Origin: Neckera pumila | Lineage: Eukaryota; Streptophyta; Bryopsida; Hypnales; Neckeraceae | Assembly: GCA_963969595.1 (NCBI GenBank) | Contig: OZ018410.1 | Location: 3,286,001-3,350,000, forward strand | Reading direction: 5' to 3' | Length of the DNA stretch: 64,000 bases | Shown here: one piece after another, positions 11,627 through 23,223 of the stretch | How positions within the stretch are numbered: the stretch's first letter is position 1 | Layout of the letters: each line of letters opens with the position of its first letter | Position numbers and translations under genes: made by a program | The notes under the pieces: generated by a model | What the model was told of the DNA's origin: nothing | The model's input: the letters and a program-made list of their open reading frames with translations, nothing else | Database searches by the model: none

Positions 11627-12621
11627 GTTGTACTGCACTTCTGTGTATAGTTGAGCAAGTCCACCAGTAAGCGTGCGCTGCAATCGATCCTCTCGTTGTT
11701 AAATTCTCGCAGCCTGGTTTGATCGCCTCACAACTTCGTTTGCATATGCAAATCGGTGCGTCTCGATCATCAGTTGGCAGTCCATTCTAGCTCGATCTGC
11801 TTTCCTTGAGGTCGCTGAAGGGAGGAGAGTGACGCTCAGTGTTTACTTGACACGACATAGGGCCTGAAGGTGTGGTAGATGTGCGTGAGTTTCCTGATGT
11901 AGGACTTGGTGAATCGATTGACGCTGGGGTGGGAATACATGTACTCTCCACGCACATGCCCATGATCCTTTGTTTCCTTTCTTCCAAGTAGATCGAGTTT
12001 GTGTTCGTGAGGGCCGCAGACATTTCGACCAGCGAACGCTGTGTTGTGTTGATTCTTCGCTTTTCTGCTTTAGCTGCTGGTCTGAGGCCGGCGTGTGCAC
12101 GGGCTTGTGGAGCTCGCATCTTAATTTTGTTTTATATTCTTGCGGGGGCATTTATCAGAACAAATGGAAGACATTGTCGGCACCAATCCGGTGCCCGCGG
12201 TTGAGGTAAGAATGACTGCCACCTCTGGAATTTGAATGGAATTTGAAGGGCATAGCAACGTTTCTAGCTGCATGACTACTTTTGGTACATGCTTGAGCAT
12301 ATTTTATTCAGCAAACATGCTTTTTGTGGAACGTGGTTGAGCGAACTTGCAACGTTTTCCACCACGCATGCTCCAAACGTTGTTCATTAAATCGGACCAT
12401 GTTTACTAGAAGCGTTCAATGTGAATTTTGGAATCGCATCTGAGTGTTACCAGCAAACGTTGCTGCAAGCCGTTGGGTAAGGGTTTGGATCCTAGTAGTA
12501 TAGTGTGCTGGCAACTGTAACTGTGAACTTTCGTTTCCCTCCCTTTCGCTGCGATTTTGCGGTTTTCGGGTACGTTGAAGTACCAATTCGTGAGCCAGCA
12601 GATTGGTTTTACCGACATCAG

Positions 12622-12907
12622 CAGGGTTTTTTTTTTCATTTTTTGAGAAGTGTCATAGTGGCGATATAAAATTTTGTAGTGGTGCTTCAAATTTCAACAT
12701 TCATCCATATCAGATAGAAAACATACATATCACATGTCTATAATTTGGTTTTCATCCACAATCTGGCGATTTCGTTCAATTTATTTTTTACTTTGAATTT
12801 TTTTTAGCGATTTCATCCAAATTTTTTTTCATTTTTTGTACCATTTTTTAGCCAAATTATTTTTTCTAGTGCAATCTGGCACTAGAAAGCCAAAAAAAAA
12901 AACCCTG
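12622..12907. mobile_element. hAT-like MITE with 8-bp target duplication
   Basis: A 286-bp element starting CAGGGTTTTTTTTTT and ending AAAAAACCCTG. It is flanked by the perfect 8-bp repeat GACATCAG (12614-12621, 12908-12915). The uninterrupted counterpart in gene A has a single GACAACAG at 15057-15064. CAGGG ends with an 8-bp duplication are the signature of the hAT superfamily. No transposase is present. Confidence 0.8.
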
Positions 12908-13039
12908 GACATCAGCGGTATGCAAGTACGTTGATAGTACGTATTTCACCAAGTGCAGTGTGTGTTGGGATTTGTATAATATGGTTGTTGAGTGAAGCAG
13001 TGACGATTGCCTTTGCCTTGCTTTTTCCACTAATTCCAA

Positions 13040-13542
13040 ATGTTAATTATCTTGTGAAAGGGGAAAGGGGGGGGAGAGGGGGCAACAAAAAAAGTTTTCA
13101 AAAGTTTGAATTTTCTTTCTATTTTCCTTCTATCTCGTACCTACTTCTACTTAACATTTTCTTAAAGTACAAAATTAGTTTTTTTTTGAAGTCTTGACTC
13201 TCAACTCAATTCTCCACCATAAAGATTTCAATCTGAAAACTGTGTAGTGTAAAAAATTAAAGTTAAGAAGATTCAAAGTCAAATAATGTAGTCCCGCAAG
13301 GCCGCAGTGTATTGAAAAGCATGTTTTTTTCACTTTGAAGACAGATATCTTCCAATTTATGCGGTCAAAAATTCTGAAATTCTTTCCACACACTCTCATA
13401 CAAGTTAGATGTAAGATCCTATGGTTAAATGTGAACAAAAAACAGTTTTTGAATTTTTTTGCTCTTTGCTATAGAAAATATAGAAATGGCAGCTTTGAGT
13501 GTTTTCTGACAGAAAAAAGGCCTTGGTGGCATGGTTTAGGGG
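13040..13542. mobile_element. 5'-truncated, internally deleted CCCC/GGGG element (P family)
   Basis: The right end GTTTAGGGG followed by TTAA (13543-13546) is identical to that of the fuller copy P4 (30535-31451). The interior matches P4 with a large deletion between about 13,105 and 13,115, and the left terminus is missing. It immediately precedes the promoter region of ankyrin gene A, as P4 does for gene B. Confidence 0.65.
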
Positions 13543-13653
13543 TTAAGCAGAAAAGTTTCTGTAAGCTTAATTCACCTCGCCATAGCTCTGTAAGATTTCC
13601 GCAGTTTCTTCTGAGTTTGGAACGCTTCCGTCCATTCCATCCATTAAGTTCGA

Positions 13654-13660
13654 TATAAAA
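13654..13660 (+). promoter_or_regulatory. TATA-like motif upstream of ankyrin gene A
   Basis: TATAAAA lies 112 bp after the end of the P-family element, and is followed about 45 bp on by a GTAAGC that could be the donor of a 5' UTR intron. The same arrangement is at 31563-31569 for gene B. The start site is not proven. Confidence 0.3.
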
Positions 13661-14659
13661 GAAACACGTGCTTGCTGGAGGACTCACTGTCTGTAAGCGC
13701 CGGCCTCTTTTTCATAACACAAATGAACTGTCTGTACCCTTGTAATAAGAATAATTAATCCAAGAGTAGGTATCGGTGTTGCTGGGTTACCAACAAAATC
13801 TTTCTCCTCGGCCGGAGGACTGCAAGGCAATACAGTCATTTATTCAAAAGGGGCACAACAGGACAAACTAGTATTCCAGGTCTTCGTAGTTATCGGACTT
13901 GTTTATATGCAATATCAATAAACATGGATATACAGACCACGGCACAGAATGTGTCAACCCTGATCCAGGATATCTGGTGTTCCTTGCACGTTAGCATGTG
14001 CAATAAGGAGCTCGTTGTGCACATTGCAACTATACAAGCTTCCATGATTCCAGCTAGCAGTAACAATTTTTATTTTATTTTGGCACGCCTTTTTAGTAAG
14101 GAGCTCGTACGTTGTGCTGTACTGCATTGTAGAGTAGAGTTGAGCCAGTCGTCTACCAATAAATGTGCGCTGCAATCGATCCTCTCGTTGTTAAATTCGA
14201 TCTCACAGTCTGGTTTGATCGCCTCACAACTTCGTTTGCATCTTAATTCACATCGATGGTGCGTCTCATCCATTGGCAGTCCATTCTCGATCTGGTTTGC
14301 TTGACATCGCGCGCTGAAGGGATCGGATCGAGGAGAGTACGTGACGCATGCACAGGTTTTGAAGCGATGGTGGACCTGAAGGTGTGGTCGATGTGAGTGA
14401 GTTTCTTGAAGTAGAGCTTGGCGAATCGATTGACAGGATCGAGTTGGGCTGCATATGTCCGTGATCCTTCTTCAAGCAGACGTTTGTGAGGGCGGCAGAT
14501 ATTTTCGACCAGCGAAAGCTGTGTTGTGTTGATTCCTCGATTAATTCTTGGCTTTTCTACTTTTGCTGCTTGTCTGAGGCCGGTTAATTTCTGCACGGGC
14601 TTGTGGGGCTAGCGTCTTATTTATATTTTATACTCTTGCGGAGGCATTTATCAGAACAA

Positions 14660-17023
14660 ATGGAAGGCATTGTCGTCACCGATCCGGTGCCCGCGGTTGA
14701 GGTTAGAATGACTACCACTACTGGAATTTGAATGGAATTTGAAGGGTTTAGCAACGTCTTCACAGTTTATCTACATGACCAGCTTCGGTACATGCTTGAG
14801 CAATATTATTCAGCAAACATGCTTGAGCAAACTAGCTTTCGACGTCTACCAGCAAACATGCTCCAAGTTGTTGTTCAATAAATTGGACGATGTTTCTAGA
14901 AACGTTGAATGTGAACTTTGGAACCACATCTGAGTGTTCTCAGCAAACGTTGCTCCAAACCGTTTGGCTAAGGGGTGGTATCCTTGCGACTATGAACATC
15001 CCGTCGCACTCCTGCTGCAATTGTGCCCTTGCATGAATCAGCAGACTGAATGTACCGACAACAGTGGTATGCAAATATGGGGAATTTCGTTGAAATGGCG
15101 GTATTCCGCGTGCCATTTTGACGGAGTGCCTTTTAGACCATATAGGACAGTTAAAGATTTTAGAACGGCCGTTCTGAACTGTGAAAGTGCCAGAGTTCCG
15201 GAATGACGCCATTTTAATGAAATTCGCCATAAATATGTTGGTAGTACGTATTTTAGCAAGTGCAGTGTACGTGTGTTGGGATTCTTATGGTATGGTTGTT
15301 GAGTGAAGCGGTGACGATTGCCTTTGCTTTGCAGGAGCCGGAGATCACTTCCGCTGCGACGGCGGGGCCCGGACCTGCAGAGCCACCCGCCTCCGACGGT
15401 AGTGGCGGAGGAGATGGTAATGAAGCATTTTGTCCATGGTCACTGTCGAAAGACGAACAACTGCGCAACTTGAAAGAGAATTGGAAAAGGGTTTTTTCCT
15501 TCCCTATATTGTGGTTTGATCTTGAACCCGTATTCGACACGAGTCCCTGGTTTGGGAGAGTTGTGGAGCAATTACTAGATGATCCTTGTTTGGATATCGG
15601 CGAATTTGAAGTCGACGAATCGCTTATTTTCAACTTTGGGTCAGGGGTCAGGATGAGATCCTTGGACTTGGCAATCTTGATGGGGGATCTCAAGATGGTT
15701 CAAAAGATCTTTGAAAGAACCTCTGATCCAGATAAGCTAATGTGCGGAGTGCTCGTGGATCCAAAGTGGCCTCCAATAATGATCTTACTGTTTTTTAGGG
15801 CCCCCAAGGAGACCGATTTTGTTTATACACCTCTTCACTTGGCCGTTGCCGGTGGGAATAGCCACATCGTGGATGTGCTCTTGGAGAAGGGCGCTGATGT
15901 CAATGCCCAACAATGGTGGATTGGATCACCTTTACATCTTGCTTGCAAGATGGAAAATGTCACCATGTTGCTAAAACTTCTGGAAAAGGATGAAAAAGAA
16001 GGGAAACAGCCCCTCCATGTAGCTGTGCGAGATGGAAACATCAACTTCATGAAACAATTGCCTTCTCCAGATGTCAATACCGTGGACCGCAAAAATAGGA
16101 CACCGCTGCATTACCTTGCAGCAGGTCCATTTTACAGTTATGATAGCACGGAAGATATTATAAAATATCTTGCTAAGGATGGGAAACTTGACATGAAAGC
16201 TTTGGATGATAGTGGTCTATCTGCTTTCTATGTGGCCATTCTGCGTGGCAATACACAATTTGTGATTGCACTTTTGGATTCCTTCAAAGATCATATTCGA
16301 TTGAATGAAGCATGTAAGGAAGACCTTGGACCTCCTATCCAAATTGCATTTAAAGGAGGAGATGCTTTTAAGGATATTGCGAGCGCGCTCATGGAATGTG
16401 GTCCTGTCAAAGGCTACATGGAGGTACTATACAGAGATCGTCAAGTCTACGTGGATGCAGCCAATGCCATTCTTGTGGGTGCGGCTCTCATTGCTAGTGT
16501 CACCTTTGCTTCATGGTTGCAACCACCGTTGAGTTATACATCCTATTTTGGAGAAGGACATTCAAGCTCTCTTCCTACCCCTTCAACTTCCGACCTCAAT
16601 TATGTGGATGTTGAGCACAACATTGCACTTCGTGCATTTTGGATATTCAACGCCCTTTCCTTCTATTTTGCCATTGGAACCGTTGTTTGTGGTGCTCGAT
16701 GTGTGTTACCAAGGAGCCATTTATTTATCAAGAAAACTGTGGAGAAGCTCCGTACAAATCTTTTGGTGACTTCAATCCTCTTGGCGTGTTCGGTGTTGTT
16801 TGTGATAATAGCATTTGCAATAGCTGGAACTATTGTATTGACACCATTGTTGAAGTATCAATGGTATATGATAGTTCCAACAATAGTTGGAGGGATGGTG
16901 TGTATAATTAGTCTAGTTTTTTTGGTCAAAAGTATAGCGGATATCTACTTCGTTAGAAAGAGACTTCTTGTTGAAAGAATGGAGTCAGATATAAGATCGT
17001 GTTTAAAAGATGCTGATTACTAG
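14660..17023 (+). CDS. Ankyrin-repeat membrane protein with PGG-like C-terminus (gene A)
   Basis: The model joins exon 1 (14660-14701, MEGIVVTDPVPAVE) to exon 2 (15335-17023) by a GT-AG intron in phase 0, giving 576 aa. The exon-2 frame has no ATG upstream, and exon 1 is conserved in three family copies, so I prefer this start. Residues 15-45 are a Pro/Ala/Gly-rich leader. About five ankyrin repeats follow (near residue 130, then TPLHLAVAGGN at 179, SPLHLACKMEN, QPLHVAVRDGN, TPLHYLAAG, LSAFYVAILRGN). From about 385 comes a PGG-type module (AILVGAALIASVTFASWLQP) with PPLSY in place of PPGGY, then four predicted membrane spans near 389-410, 447-470, 490-516 and 525-547. Plant proteins of this layout (ACD6-like) act at membranes in defence or stress signalling; the function here is inferred only. 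The intron carries a small transposon at 15076-15231. Confidence 0.85.
15076..15231. mobile_element. Small TIR element in the intron of gene A
   Basis: This 156-bp copy of the GGGGAATTTCGTT family sits in the single intron of gene A, with TA at each end. Gene B has it at the same place (32985-33140). The 11-13 kb family fragment has only the short uninserted sequence (near 12,925). The insertion therefore predates the A/B duplication but is younger than the split from the fragment. Confidence 0.8.
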
Positions 17024-18720
17024 GTGGATATATTTGATGAAGATTAAGTATTTGGAAGGTATAAAGGGCTATTCTGTGCCATTATTTGGGCCTAAATTTT
17101 CCTATAGAATAGCCTAGTCAATGCCATTATATGATGATGACATTTCAAGTACAACTCTTTTTCAATAGGTTTTATTTCATGCTCAAAATGTTAGTGGATA
17201 AAGAAGGTTGCAAGAAATGCTACTAGTAACATGTATAAGATTGTTGATTTTTCATTACCATAGCTTTTGCATTTATGACTCCAAATGACTTAAGATTTAT
17301 TAGAAAAAGTACTTGTGAGTATTTGGTATTATATGAAAAATTTTAGTATGTTTTAAAATTCTTTAGTGTGTGTGAACAATCCTTATTGGTAGCACCTTTG
17401 TCAATTTGGTTTATTCTTGGGTTTATTATAACATAATTTTTGTTTTGAAAAAACAAATTGGACTTTGAAAGCAACTTTTAGGATTACGCAAAGTATCAAA
17501 TAGGTTTCTACAAACAAAAAAAATCTTTTGTATGTGAAGAAATGGAAGTTAACGTTTTTGTAAATTATTCATAAATACAAAGTCCTCTTCTTAGGATATT
17601 TTATAACAAGTGCTTGATTTAGCACTATTTCCATACTTGAAATAGCATTTTTGATACTTATAATAATGAAACATCAAACATTTGTGAAGGTGTGTCTAAT
17701 TCTTCAACTTTATTTTGGTAAACACTTGTTAGAAAAGGTATCTTGGAAGAAACTTGACTTGCATTCCTTTCATCCTTATTGCTTCATTTGCATTAAATTT
17801 GAAAAGGGGCCCTAATTCTTTTAGAAAATCATAATATGAAGGATTGTGCAATTATAGAATGGGTTATTAGCAAAAGAAGGTCAGTTGTATGACTATTTGT
17901 CATAGCTTATGGAAAAATAATACTTCAATCAATAATTGTAAGTCATGTTTTTAGATTGGTTAATAATTAATATGTTTCACATTTTTTTGACAAAACAAAA
18001 TAGAGGATTTTATTACGACAAGGAATTGGTTTAATTAGTCATCATATTCAAAAGATACAAAAGATTTGAATTTTTTGTAAAGATCTTCTAAATTTTCTTG
18101 TAAGACAATAAATACATACACACACTTGTACAATGTTGCCAAGAATAGCAATATATTTGCACATTGGACCCTTTCATCACCAATGCGCAAGTTATATCCT
18201 TTCACCTATACATGCTTCTATTTGTGTTGTTTTTTTATCCTGCTAGTCTCCATCTATGTGTGATACACATCTCTCTCTTTGGTTGAAGTATTTTCGGAGT
18301 AAAACACCCACTTCTTCAATCATTTCATTTCTCTCAAAAACTTTAAGTGATATTGTCACCTTCATGTAAAATTCTCAAATGAAGAATTCCACATCGTCTC
18401 TAATTTATGCTTGACCACTTGCAAGTTCTGATTATGCTTTGTCGAATTCTCATGGTTGCATGTACTTTTTAAGTGTCTCAACTACTAGAGAAATTTTATT
18501 TTTGCACAAGTTTCTCCATATGCATTTCTCAATACAATACTTAGTATTATCTTCATTGCTTGAAAATGTTAAAAATAAATCTTTGAAACAATCACAAAAT
18601 TCTAATGAATACTTTAGCATGATAGACTCTAATATGCTATTGTTATCCTTAACACGTCTTATTTTCATTCACATCTTTGCTCAGCCTCTCTCTATATAGA
18701 GATCCACCATTTTCAAAATG
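17024..18720. repeat. Downstream flank of gene A, shared with the C and B copies
   Basis: After the stop codon the sequence stays collinear with the regions downstream of pseudogene C (20,815-23,220) and gene B (34,900-36,720), at clearly lower identity than the genes. It is AT-rich and has no convincing ORF. It is old duplicated flank rather than a gene. Confidence 0.7.
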
Positions 18721-18732
18721 GAGGGTATCTTA

Positions 18733-18905
18733 TAGGGGGCTGATTGAGCAGAATGAAATATGATTGAGGAGAGGGTTGGATTCTCATGTCCTACTTTGGT
18801 ATCAAATTGCCCATTTCACATATAAAACATGCAATGCATCACCATTCTAACTTATCCACTAATGATTGCCAAATCAGCTTGAGGATCCACTACATCCATA
18901 AATCC
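18733..18905 (-). repeat. Inverted piece of the downstream flank at a rearrangement junction
   Basis: Read on the minus strand, this stretch matches about 36,737-36,905 and 24,253-24,430 (for example GATTTATGGATGTAGTGGAT and AAATGGGCAATTTGATACCA). It lies between the gene A flank and the start of pseudogene C, so an inversion or complex deletion removed the 5' half of copy C here. Confidence 0.65.
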
Positions 18906-18935
18906 TCCTGAAGGACTGAGGGTTTTTTTCAATAC

Positions 18936-20070
18936 CCAACAATGGTGGATTGGATCACCTTTACATCTTACTTGCAAGATGGAAAATGTCATCATGTTGC
19001 GAAAACTTCTGGAAAAGGATGAAAAGGAAAAAAAGCCCATCCATGTAGCTGTGCAATATGGAGCCATCGACTTCATGAAAAAATTGCCTTCTCCAGATGT
19101 CAATACCTTGGACTATGACAAAAGGACACCGCTACATTACCTTGCAGCAAGTCGATGGCCATTTTATGATACCACAAAAAATACTCTAGAATATCTTGTT
19201 GAGGATGGGAAACTTGACATGAAAGCTTTGGATGATAGTGGTCTATCTGCCTTTTATGTGGCCGTTCTCCGTTGCAGTACACAATTTGTGATTGCACTTT
19301 TGGATTTCTTTAAAGATAAGATTTGATTGAATGAAGCATGTTATGAAGACCTTGGACCTCCTATCCAAATTGCATTCGAAGGGGGAGAAGACAAAAAGAG
19401 ATGGGATACCAAGGATTTTAATGGAGGGTACTTCGGGGATATTGAGAGGGCACTCATGGAATGTGGTCCTGTCAAAGGCTACATGGACAGATTGTACAGA
19501 GATCGTCAAGTTTATGTGGATGCAACAAATGTCATTCTTGTAGGTGCAGCTCTCATTGCTAGTGTCACTTTTGCTTCATGGTTGCTACCACCGTTGAGTT
19601 ATACATCCTATTTTGGAGAAGGGTATACAAGCTCTATTCCAACCCCAACTTCCGAGCACAAGTATGTGGATGTTGAGCACAGCATTGCACTCCGTGCATT
19701 TTGGGTATTCAACGCCCTATCTTTCTATTTTGCCATTGCAACCGTTGTTTGTGGCGCTCAAAGTGTGTTACCAAGGAACCATTTATTTATCAAGAAAATT
19801 GTGGAGAAGCTTCGGATACATCTTTTAGTGACTTCAACCCTCTTGGGATGTTCCATGTTGTTTGTGATAGTAGCATTTGCAATAGCTAGAACTATTGTAT
19901 TGACACCACTGTCGAAGTATCAATGGTATATGATAGATACAATATCAATTGGAGGGATGGTGTGTATAATTGGTTAGTCTTTTTGGTCAAAAGGATGGCA
20001 GAAAATTACTTCCAAAAGAGACATTTTGATAAAAGTTTGAAGTTGAATAGAAGATTGAATTTAGAGGATA
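18936..20070 (+). pseudogene. Ankyrin-membrane pseudogene C, 5' deleted
   Basis: Homology to genes A and B begins abruptly inside the ankyrin region (at the AQQWWIGSPLH position) and runs to the C-terminal membrane spans. Exon 1, the promoter and the first ankyrin repeats are absent. An in-frame TGA at 19324-19326 replaces the CGA of the intact copies. A small frameshift near 19,970 ends the last membrane span early. There is also a longer insertion in the region after the last ankyrin repeat (KKRWDTKDFNGGYF). The rest of the PGG-like module is well preserved, so inactivation is fairly recent. Confidence 0.85.
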
Positions 20071-20094
20071 GTGGATATGGATGATTGCAAGAAA

Positions 20095-20814
20095 GACCAA
20101 TACTATTTTGCGTCACAATTGAAGTGACAGAGTTGTCATTAGCTATAACTTTTGAAGCATGAATCTGATTAACTTGAAATTTTTACAGGGGATGGCTAAC
20201 TTGATTATTTTTAGATCCCTTATTTTTCAGAAATTTACAAAAATCATTTTATATTTTAATTTTAATTTAACTAATTTGTCACACTTTGCACTTTAGGATT
20301 TTTTAGTATTGGGGAGAGATGAAAACTAATGATCTAGAGCTGAAATTTATGTGGTCTATTTCCATAGTAGAAAGTCAAGTCTCTACCAAAGGGAATTAAA
20401 AAATATTTTATTTTATGTCCTCCACATGCGTGCTAACAGGGCTCTATTGCATATGCATTTTTGAACATTGAAGATGGTTTTAAGATCATTCTTTTGGTGA
20501 AATCTCTTCATCATAAAGTTCTCCCAAATTTCCAGTTTTCCATTTCTTTTTAAATTTCTTTTTCTATTTTTTACAAATTAAAATGTGAAAGTACCTATTT
20601 TCATGAGATTTTGCGCTTTTCTAGTTCTCCTGCTGAAAGAATTTTTCTAAGCTTTTCCTTCTTAGGATACCTTCTTTTTAAAGGTGTATACATCACACGT
20701 ATTTTTCACATTTTTCTAAAATTGATTTTCTAACTATACAATACTTCCGGAAAAAAATGAATAGTGTGGAAAACGCTATGGAAACTAGTCGGTCATTCTT
20801 ACAACCACCCATAT
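20095..20814. mobile_element. Candidate TIR insertion in the C flank
   Basis: This ~720-bp stretch has no counterpart after genes A or B, where the stop codon is followed at once by the shared flank. Its ends are imperfectly inverted (TTGCAAGAAAGACC against GGTCATTCTTACAA). I could not define a target duplication, so the class is open. Confidence 0.45.
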
Positions 20815-21014
20815 ATTTGATGAAGATTAATTCTTTGGAAGATAAAAGGCCATCTTGTAGCATTATTTGGACTTAAATTTTTGTATAGGATAGCCCAATT
20901 AGTTGCCATATTATAATGATTACATTTCAAGCACACCTCCTTTTGAACAAATCTTGGAGGTTAAGTTCCATCTTTCAAATTTTCATTCAAATTATTTACA
21001 CATGCTCTCACATA

Positions 21015-21381
21015 CATTAGAGAAAAAATCAGCCCTCCAGAGGGCTGATCCACAATCCTCTAAAGGACCTTGAAATTTTGATTCACGAGGTTGAAAATCC
21101 GTTTTTTCCCTGTTTTTTGCGCAATTGAAACTGCAATGACAGTGGCGCAAAAACCCAATTTTACGAGTAAAAAAATATTTAAAAAACAATTATTCATTAA
21201 TTAATTAATCTTTAAAAAAAGAAAAAAGAAAAAAAAGTTGCAAAATCCAACTGTTTCGGCAAGTAGTCATACACTCTAACTGCTCACCGGGGGGACTTTT
21301 ACATATTGACAGGCCAAGCTTGAAATAGCTTGGCATGTCATTCTGTAAAAGTCCTCTAGAGGCCTAATTTTTTTTCTAATG
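21015..21381. mobile_element. TIR element with TA duplication (CATTAGA family)
   Basis: Ends are CATTAGAGAAAAAATCAG and its inverted partner ending TTTTTTTTCTAATG, flanked by TA (21013-21014, 21382-21383). The corresponding place near 35,110 after gene B has a single TA and no insert. This occupied/empty pair defines the borders of the 367-bp element. Confidence 0.75.
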
Positions 21382-22213
21382 TATTCACAAATTGGCATAC
21401 AAAAGCTCTTCAATCAAACGTGTAATCATCTCATATTCAAAATGTCAACGGAGTAAGACACGGGTGCAAGAAATAATACGATTTGTAAAATGTTTGGGAT
21501 TGTTGATTTTTCATTACCATAGCTTTTGCATTTATAACTCCAAATGACTTAAGATTTATAGAAGAGGTACTTGCATTATATGAAAATTTAAATATTTTTT
21601 CAAACTATTTATTATGTGTAAACAGTCCTTATTGGTAGCACTTTTGTCAATTTGGTTTAATACAATCTAGTTTCTAGTTTTAAAAAGCAATCAAGATTTT
21701 AAAGCAACTTCTAAGGTTATGCTAACTACCAAAGAGATTTCTACAAATCAAAAAATCTTTTGTATGTGAAGAAATGGAAGTTAAGATTTTTGCATTTTAT
21801 TCATAATATGAAGTCCTCCAAGTCTTTGGATATGCAATATAATGGGATTTTTTGACATGTAGTTGATTTAGCATTTTTTCTTTACTTGAAATAAAATTTT
21901 ACCTATATTTGAAATAAGTTTTTTATCACATATATGATAATGAAATATTAAACAACTATATTAATAGGTGTGTGTCATTTTTCAAATTTATCATGGTAAA
22001 CACTTGTTAGGAATGGTATCTTGGGAAATAACCTGACTTGAATTTATTGCTCCATTTGCATTAAATTTGAAAACAAGACCCCGAGCTTTTTTAGAAAATC
22101 ATGTCTTCATGATATGAGGGATTGTACAATTATAGAATGGGTCATTAGCTAGAAAAGGTCAATTGTATGATTTTTTGTCATAGCTTGTGGAGAAATATTG
22201 TTTTCATTATTAA

Positions 22214-22691
22214 CTAGTGTGCCCTTGTGTCGTTGCCACAATCAAAATAAAAAATAAAAAAAATAAAATATTTATTTCAAAAACAAATTTTTTATATATG
22301 AAGCAATGCAAAAGACTTTGTTGTGGTGGGAGAGGATGCGAGGTTGCGTTCTTGATGCAAATAGAAATCTCTATATACAAAGGAGTACAAAAGCCTTGCG
22401 ATTTTGTGGGATTTCAACATGCAATGTGAAAGTTATATTTTTTCAAAAATAAAAGGTAATTTTAAATCAATTTTCCAATCCATAGAAAACTTTGAAATTC
22501 AACTTTCATACTTTCAAACTTTCATACCAAAGGTCCAAACACCACAAAACAAAGTCCATGCACCCTTCCTTGCCAAGAGCTTTTGAGTGTTACCAAGAGC
22601 ACCGCCAAATGCCTCACGATTTATTACATCTCATCATATCAAACAAATAAATTATGGTACCAAAGAATAGTAAAAGAAACCAAGCTATAGA
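22214..22691 (-). mobile_element. Non-autonomous Helitron, 478 bp
   Basis: On the minus strand the element starts with TC (TCTATAGCTTGG) and ends CACACTAG. The 5' neighbour is A and the 3' neighbour is T, and no target bases are duplicated. The empty sites after genes A and B (AATAA|TTG) show precise insertion between A and T. A short hairpin (TTGTG/CACAA, 22225-22241) lies just inside the CTAG end. These are the defining Helitron features. There is no Rep/helicase coding sequence. Confidence 0.8.
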
Positions 22692-23223
22692 TTGTAACTC
22701 ATGTTTTTAGATTAATTAGTAAATGATACGTTTCACATTTTCTTTCACAAAATGAAATAGAGGATTTTAAGACAAGGATTCAATATATTTAGACATTGTA
22801 TTCAAAAGTTACAAAGGATTTGGATTTTTGTAAAGATCTTCTAATTTCTTGTTTAACAATAAATACATACACATGCTTGTACAATGTTGCCAAGAATATA
22901 TAGCAATGCATTTGCACATTGAACCCTTCCTCAATTTACAAGTTACATCCCCTCACCTATCCATGCTTCTGTTTGTGTTGCTTTTTCTCCTTCTAGTCTT
23001 CATCTATATGTGATATACATCATGGTTGAAGAATTTTGAATAAAAACGCCCACTTCCTCAGTCGCTTTATTTCTCTCAAAACTTCAAGTGATAGTCATCT
23101 TCATGTAAAATTCTCAAATAAAGAATTCTACATCATTTCTAATTGTAAGTTTTGGTTATACTTGACCCCTTGCAGGTTTTGGTTATGCTTTGTCGAATTC
23201 TCATGGTTGCATGCACTTTTTGA

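Larger units (their letters stand above)
10970..13023 (+). pseudogene. 5' fragment of the ankyrin-membrane gene family (promoter, exon 1, intron only)
   Basis: This stretch parallels 13,820-15,334 upstream of gene A and 31,730-33,243 upstream of gene B. It retains exon 1 at 12164-12205 (14 codons starting MEDIVGTNPVPAVE, one residue class different from A/B) and a good donor GTAAGA. Homology stops at about 13,023, exactly where exon 2 begins in the intact copies (gcctttgccttg against gcctttgctttgcag). No exon 2 follows, so the protein body is missing. Two insertions absent from A and B interrupt it, at 11490-11626 and 12622-12907. It may still be transcribed but cannot encode the protein. Confidence 0.75.
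20815..23220. repeat. Downstream flank of pseudogene C with two insertions
   Basis: Collinear with the flanks after genes A and B, apart from a TIR element at 21015-21381 and a Helitron at 22214-22691. No gene is visible. Confidence 0.65.

Noticed and set aside
13335..13658. 107-codon ORF repeated identically at 31244
   Set aside because: It falls inside and just after the P-family element; the identity reflects duplication, and the composition is not protein-like.
13924..14304. 126-codon ORF also present at 31833
   Set aside because: It lies in the upstream region of the ankyrin genes; it is identical because the whole region is, and the older fragment at 11 kb does not keep the frame.
15260..15334. 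Upstream extension of the ankyrin ORF giving a signal-peptide-like N-terminus (hydrophobic VWLLSEAVTIAFAL)
   Set aside because: The frame has no ATG here (it opens at GTG), the stretch ends in a good acceptor (tttgctttgcag), and a conserved upstream exon joins in phase. The hydrophobic stretch is translated intron.
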